The notes beneath the pieces are model-generated. The model saw nothing but the letters and a program-made list of their open reading frames with translations. It made no database searches and was not told the origin of the DNA. 7,713 nt of DNA from Acidobacteriota bacterium (lineage in GTDB: Bacteria; Acidobacteriota; Terriglobia; Terriglobales; Acidobacteriaceae): NCBI GenBank assembly GCA_021778875.1, contig JAJYBT010000091.1, positions 1 to 7,713 on the forward strand, written 5' to 3'. The stretch's first letter is position 1, and every line of letters starts with the position of its first letter. The position numbers and the translations under genes were made by a program. Shown in pieces: positions 5,187-7,713 of this stretch.

Positions 5187-6188
5187 GTGAGACGTTTGAT
5201 CAGCCGCGCTCCGCGGCTTTGGTTGGTTGCAGGACTGGGTATCGCGCTGACGCTGCCCGCGCTGGCCTTACCCGCCGGGAACACGCGCGGCGTGGCCACG
5301 CAAACCACGATGACCGCGGAAACCCACGACCAGGGCGGGCGCACGCAAGCCACCCTCACGGCTACCGTTGCAGGCCAGGACGGCCAGCCCGCCACCGGCG
5401 CCGTCGTCATCCGGGACAAGGGCAAGCCGCTCGCCGGAGTTGTACTCGATGCCGCGGGACGCGCCACCTCCGTCCTTGACCTGAGAGCAGGCGACCACAG
5501 CCTCAGCGCGGTCTACACCGGCGATGCCGCCCACCAGACCTCGGTCTCGCAAGTGACCCCGGTGCGCGCGCTCACCAGTACTACGCCTGATTTCACGGTT
5601 TCCGTTTCGCCCGCGTCCCTCACCCTCACCGCCGGCCAGTCGGGGACAACAGTCGCCTCCATCACCCCGGTGAACGGCTCATCGCTCACGGCCCCGATGT
5701 TCGTCACCCTTTCCTGCTCCGGCCTGCCTGACCAGTCCGCCTGCACCTTTACGCCGGAAAACATTGAAATCCTGCCCAACGCCACCGCTGCGATTACCAG
5801 CACCATGGTCATCGCCACCTCGGCGGGCATTGCAGCCACGGCGCAGGCCGCGCCCCGGCAGCCCGTAGTCAGGCGCGGCGCAAGCCCCATCACATGGGCC
5901 GTGCTGCTGCCCGGCGCGCTGGGCCTCGCAGGACTGGCGTTCGGCGCGCGCCGCCGCCGCTGGCTCAGCCGGCTCTCGCTCATGGGTCTGGTCGCACTTG
6001 TGGCCACGCTCGGCACCACGGCCTGTTCGCCGCTCTACTACTACTACAATCACGGGCCGCCGCATAACCTGCCCACGCCCGCCGGCGCCTACACGGTCAA
6101 CGTTACGGCGCAGTCCAGCAACGGCATCACGGCCATCACGCACTCCACGACGATCGCGCTCACGGTCAACCCGCTCGCGGCAAATTAG
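5187..6188 (+). CDS. Exported Ig-like domain protein with internal membrane segments
   Basis: A 333-residue envelope protein. A basic n-region (RRLISRAPR) and hydrophobic core end in LPALALPA near 30, a likely signal peptide or anchor. A first Ig-like domain resembling bacterial Ig group 3 spans about 37-120 (GAVVIRDKGKPLAGVVLDAAG, then AGDHSLSAVYTGDA). A second begins PDFTVSVSPASLTLTAGQSG near 135. Odd feature: the second domain is followed by a membrane segment (ITWAVLLPGALGLAGLAFGA, about 235-254), the RRRRW basic patch (255-259), another hydrophobic segment ending in a lipobox-like LGTTAC at Cys280, a YYYYNHGPP patch, and only then a closing strand pattern TPAGAYTVNVTA. The GTG at 5187 is chosen because AGGGAA is a few bases upstream and it gives a normal signal peptide; the in-frame ATG at 5142 has no ribosome site and would add 15 residues. 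A structural or adhesive surface role is inferred; I see no enzyme motif. Confidence 0.75.
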   Translation: MRRLISRAPRLWLVAGLGIALTLPALALPAGNTRGVATQTTMTAETHDQGGRTQATLTATVAGQDGQPATGAVVIRDKGKPLAGVVLDAAGRATSVLDLRAGDHSLSAVYTGDAAHQTSVSQVTPVRALTSTTPDFTVSVSPASLTLTAGQSGTTVASITPVNGSSLTAPMFVTLSCSGLPDQSACTFTPENIEILPNATAAITSTMVIATSAGIAATAQAAPRQPVVRRGASPITWAVLLPGALGLAGLAFGARRRRWLSRLSLMGLVALVATLGTTACSPLYYYYNHGPPHNLPTPAGAYTVNVTAQSSNGITAITHSTTIALTVNPLAAN

Positions 6189-6215
6189 GATTGCGCCCGG
6201 CTGGGGCTGGTGCCA

Positions 6216-7259
6216 TTATTCCGGCTTGAGAATCACCTTGATGGCTTCGCCCGATTGCAGCAGTTGCATGGCCTGGGCAAACTCCGCGAGCTTGAGCCGG
6301 TGGGTAATCACCGGCTCAAGATTCAGCTTGCCCGCCGCCAGCAGCGCTTCCATCTGGAACCACGTCTCGAACATCTTGCGCCCATTGATGCCCAGCACCG
6401 TTGCGCCCTTGAAGATAATGTCGCGCGCAAAGTCCAGTTCCACAGGCCGCGACGGAATCCCCAGCAGCGAAGCGCGCCCGCCGGTTCTTAATACCTCAAA
6501 GCCCTGCGCCATCGCCTTTGGATGCCCCGACATCTCAAGCAGCACATCCACGCCGGTGCCGCCTGTCGCTTCCAGAATCCGCTCTTCCACGTGGTCCGTT
6601 GCCGGGTCCAGCACAAGGTCCGCGCCCATCTGCGCAGCCACGCTGCGCCGGTGCGCATTCACCTCCACCGCATACACCCGCGCCGCGCCGCACGCCTTGG
6701 CCACCGCGATGGAAAACAGCCCAATCGCTCCGCAGCCCGTCACCGCCACTGTCTTTGCCGCGATTGGCCCGGCCAGCACCGTGTGTACCGCGTTGCCCAG
6801 CGGGTCAAGAAGCGAAGCATAGTCGTGCGGTATCGCCGGCGACAGCTTCCAGATATTCGTCTCAGGAATAATCGCGTAACTGGCGAATGCCCCGTCGGCG
6901 TCCACGCCCAGAATGCGCACATGCTGGCAAACATGCGCCAGCCCGGTGCGGCATTGCAGACACTTGCCGCAGGCCACGTGCATCTCCGCGCTCACCAGGT
7001 CGCCTTCCTTCACCGTGGTCACGCCGCGGCCCACCTTGGCCACCGCGCCCGCAAACTCATGCCCCGGAATCAGCGGCGGATGAATCCGCCCTTGCGCCCA
7101 CGGATCCCAGTTGTAAATGTGCAGATCGGTGCCGCAAACGCTGGCCGCCGACACCCGCACCAGCACCTCGCCAGGGCCCGGCGAGGGCACGGGCACTTCG
7201 CGAATTTCAACTCCCGGTGCGGACTGGGCCTTCACAACCGCCTGCATGGTGCTCGGCAT
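6216..7259 (-). CDS. tdh: L-threonine 3-dehydrogenase
   Basis: A 347-residue zinc-dependent medium-chain dehydrogenase that oxidises L-threonine with NAD to 2-amino-3-ketobutyrate, the substrate of Kbl. Catalytic zinc residues are visible as Cys42 (SVCGTDLHIYNWD) and His67-Glu68 (IPGHEFAG). The structural zinc site is Cys97, Cys100, Cys103 and Cys111 (ACGKCLQCRTGLAHVC). The nucleotide fold carries GCGAIG at 175-180, with acidic Glu199 at the strand end (YAVEVN), which favours NAD over NADP. HIYNWDPWAQGRI and the overall length are typical of threonine dehydrogenase, not of sorbitol or alcohol dehydrogenases. The ATG at 7259 (MPSTMQAVVKA) is chosen because AGGAGG at 7270-7275 lies ten bases upstream; an upstream TTG at 7286 lies before that site and is unlikely. 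It converges on the Ig-like gene with a 27-base gap and no clear terminator between them. Confidence 0.95.
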   Translation of the reverse strand: MPSTMQAVVKAQSAPGVEIREVPVPSPGPGEVLVRVSAASVCGTDLHIYNWDPWAQGRIHPPLIPGHEFAGAVAKVGRGVTTVKEGDLVSAEMHVACGKCLQCRTGLAHVCQHVRILGVDADGAFASYAIIPETNIWKLSPAIPHDYASLLDPLGNAVHTVLAGPIAAKTVAVTGCGAIGLFSIAVAKACGAARVYAVEVNAHRRSVAAQMGADLVLDPATDHVEERILEATGGTGVDVLLEMSGHPKAMAQGFEVLRTGGRASLLGIPSRPVELDFARDIIFKGATVLGINGRKMFETWFQMEALLAAGKLNLEPVITHRLKLAEFAQAMQLLQSGEAIKVILKPE

Positions 7260-7269
7260 AGCGCGGCAT

Positions 7270-7275
7270 CCTCCT
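7270..7275 (-). promoter_or_regulatory. Ribosome binding site that fixes the tdh start
   Basis: CCTCCT on the plus strand reads AGGAGG on the minus strand, a full SD match. It lies ten bases before the ATG at 7259. An ATG that directly abuts it (7269-7267) is out of frame with tdh. Confidence 0.7.
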
Positions 7276-7367
7276 GCCAGAAACAAACAAACCAGTCTAT
7301 CAACCTGTGAAGGGCTGTGCGGAAAGTCGATAGTGGGTCAGTTTGAATCCACAGACCGAGAACATCT

Positions 7368-7397
7368 TTGGAATAGGAAACCCAAAAGGCCGATAAT
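7368..7397 (+). promoter_or_regulatory. Possible promoter of the HXXEE-family gene
   Basis: TTGGAA (7368-7373) and GATAAT (7392-7397) are separated by 18 bases and match four and five of six consensus positions. Transcription would start near 7404, about 40 bases before the ATG at 7445. The hexamers lie in a relatively AT-rich stretch, which raises the chance of a random match. Confidence 0.4.
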
Positions 7398-7444
7398 TGT
7401 GCTCCGTGGACGGTAATCGAGTGGAATTCGTGCCTTTTCGGAGG

Positions 7445-7713
7445 ATGCAGTGGCTTTTCCCAGTCGCAGTCACTCTCCACAACGGTGAAGAAGCTCTGTT
7501 CATGCCGTCATGGGTTTCCGATCACAGAGGTCAGATTCGGCTGCACCCGTCAGCGGCAGCTATTTGGGTTGCATTGCTCCTTCTCACTGCGGGCGCGTAT
7601 GCAATCACGGCATTGAGCGCAAAGCGCGGCAGACAGAGCGTGTGGGCCTATCTGCTGTTTGGGTATGTAGCCGCGATGCTAATCAACGTTTTCGTTCCCC
7701 ACGTCCCTGCGGC
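7445..7713 (+). CDS. HXXEE domain membrane protein, N-terminal part (cut by window edge)
   Basis: An open frame of 89 whole codons running off the right edge without a stop. The N-terminus reads MQWLFPVAVTLHNGEEALFMPSW. His12, Glu15 and Glu16 form the H-x-x-E-E motif for which this family of small integral membrane proteins is named. Hydrophobic segments follow (AAAIWVALLLLTAGAYAITA and VWAYLLFGYVAAMLINVFV), separated by the basic loop SAKRGRQS, as expected for the family. Its function is unknown. The start is uncertain: GGAGG directly abuts the ATG at 7445, too close for good initiation, and in-frame GTGs at 7421 and 7430 lack a ribosome site. It diverges from tdh with about 185 bases between starts. 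Confidence 0.7.
   Translation, partial: MQWLFPVAVTLHNGEEALFMPSWVSDHRGQIRLHPSAAAIWVALLLLTAGAYAITALSAKRGRQSVWAYLLFGYVAAMLINVFVPHVPA

Noticed and set aside
6195..6207. GCCC/GGGC hairpin between the Ig-like gene and tdh, considered as a terminator
   Set aside because: Four base pairs only and no T run on either strand.
6522..7310. Plus-strand frame of 262 codons opposite tdh
   Set aside because: His/Arg-rich low-complexity translation mirroring the tdh zinc-site region; tdh itself is unmistakable on the other strand.

Overview
The window reads as a chromosomal segment of a GC-rich bacterium, most likely an Acidobacteriota member near the Terriglobia. This is inference. It rests on the high GC, the conventional housekeeping genes, and above all the Ig-like surface protein at 5187-6188, whose build (group-3-like Ig domain, SVSPASLTLTAG domain, RRRRW membrane segment, closing TPAGAYTVNVTA strand) is one I associate with that phylum. 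I see no tRNA, rRNA, CRISPR array, transposase gene or phage gene.

Layout from left to right. A polytopic membrane methyltransferase of the isoprenylcysteine carboxyl methyltransferase (ICMT)-like family lies on + (51-791), with its Shine-Dalgarno (SD) sequence inside a perfect hairpin. It converges on an HU-family nucleoid protein gene on - (906-1202), which ends in a clear intrinsic terminator (844-886). Upstream of HU is a 323-bp non-coding stretch with seven helically phased A/T tracts, predicted to be curved DNA. Next on - come a DUF2461 gene (1526-2269), a small secreted protein of unknown function (2341-2703) and ruvA (2775-3365). A short degenerate copy of the ruvA 3' end sits just upstream of the DUF2461 gene. 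A 388-bp gene-free interval (3366-3753) follows; it contains hairpins, including one like a repetitive extragenic palindrome (REP), bracketed by a 12-bp direct repeat. Then come kbl on - (3754-4965), the Ig-like surface protein on + (5187-6188), tdh on - (6216-7259), and the start of an HXXEE-family membrane protein on + running off the right edge.

Working together: Tdh oxidises L-threonine to 2-amino-3-ketobutyrate and Kbl cleaves that with CoA to glycine and acetyl-CoA. The two genes are usually adjacent in one operon. Here they keep the same strand but are separated by the oppositely oriented Ig-like gene, so each needs its own promoter. RuvA is the Holliday-junction binding subunit of RuvABC; no ruvB or ruvC is in view.

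The window is mostly ordinary. The parts that known genes do not explain are the phased A/T tracts upstream of HU, the repeat-bracketed interval between ruvA and kbl, the ruvA-tail echo, and the Ig-like gene parting tdh from kbl. I found no convincing evidence of a new multi-gene system.
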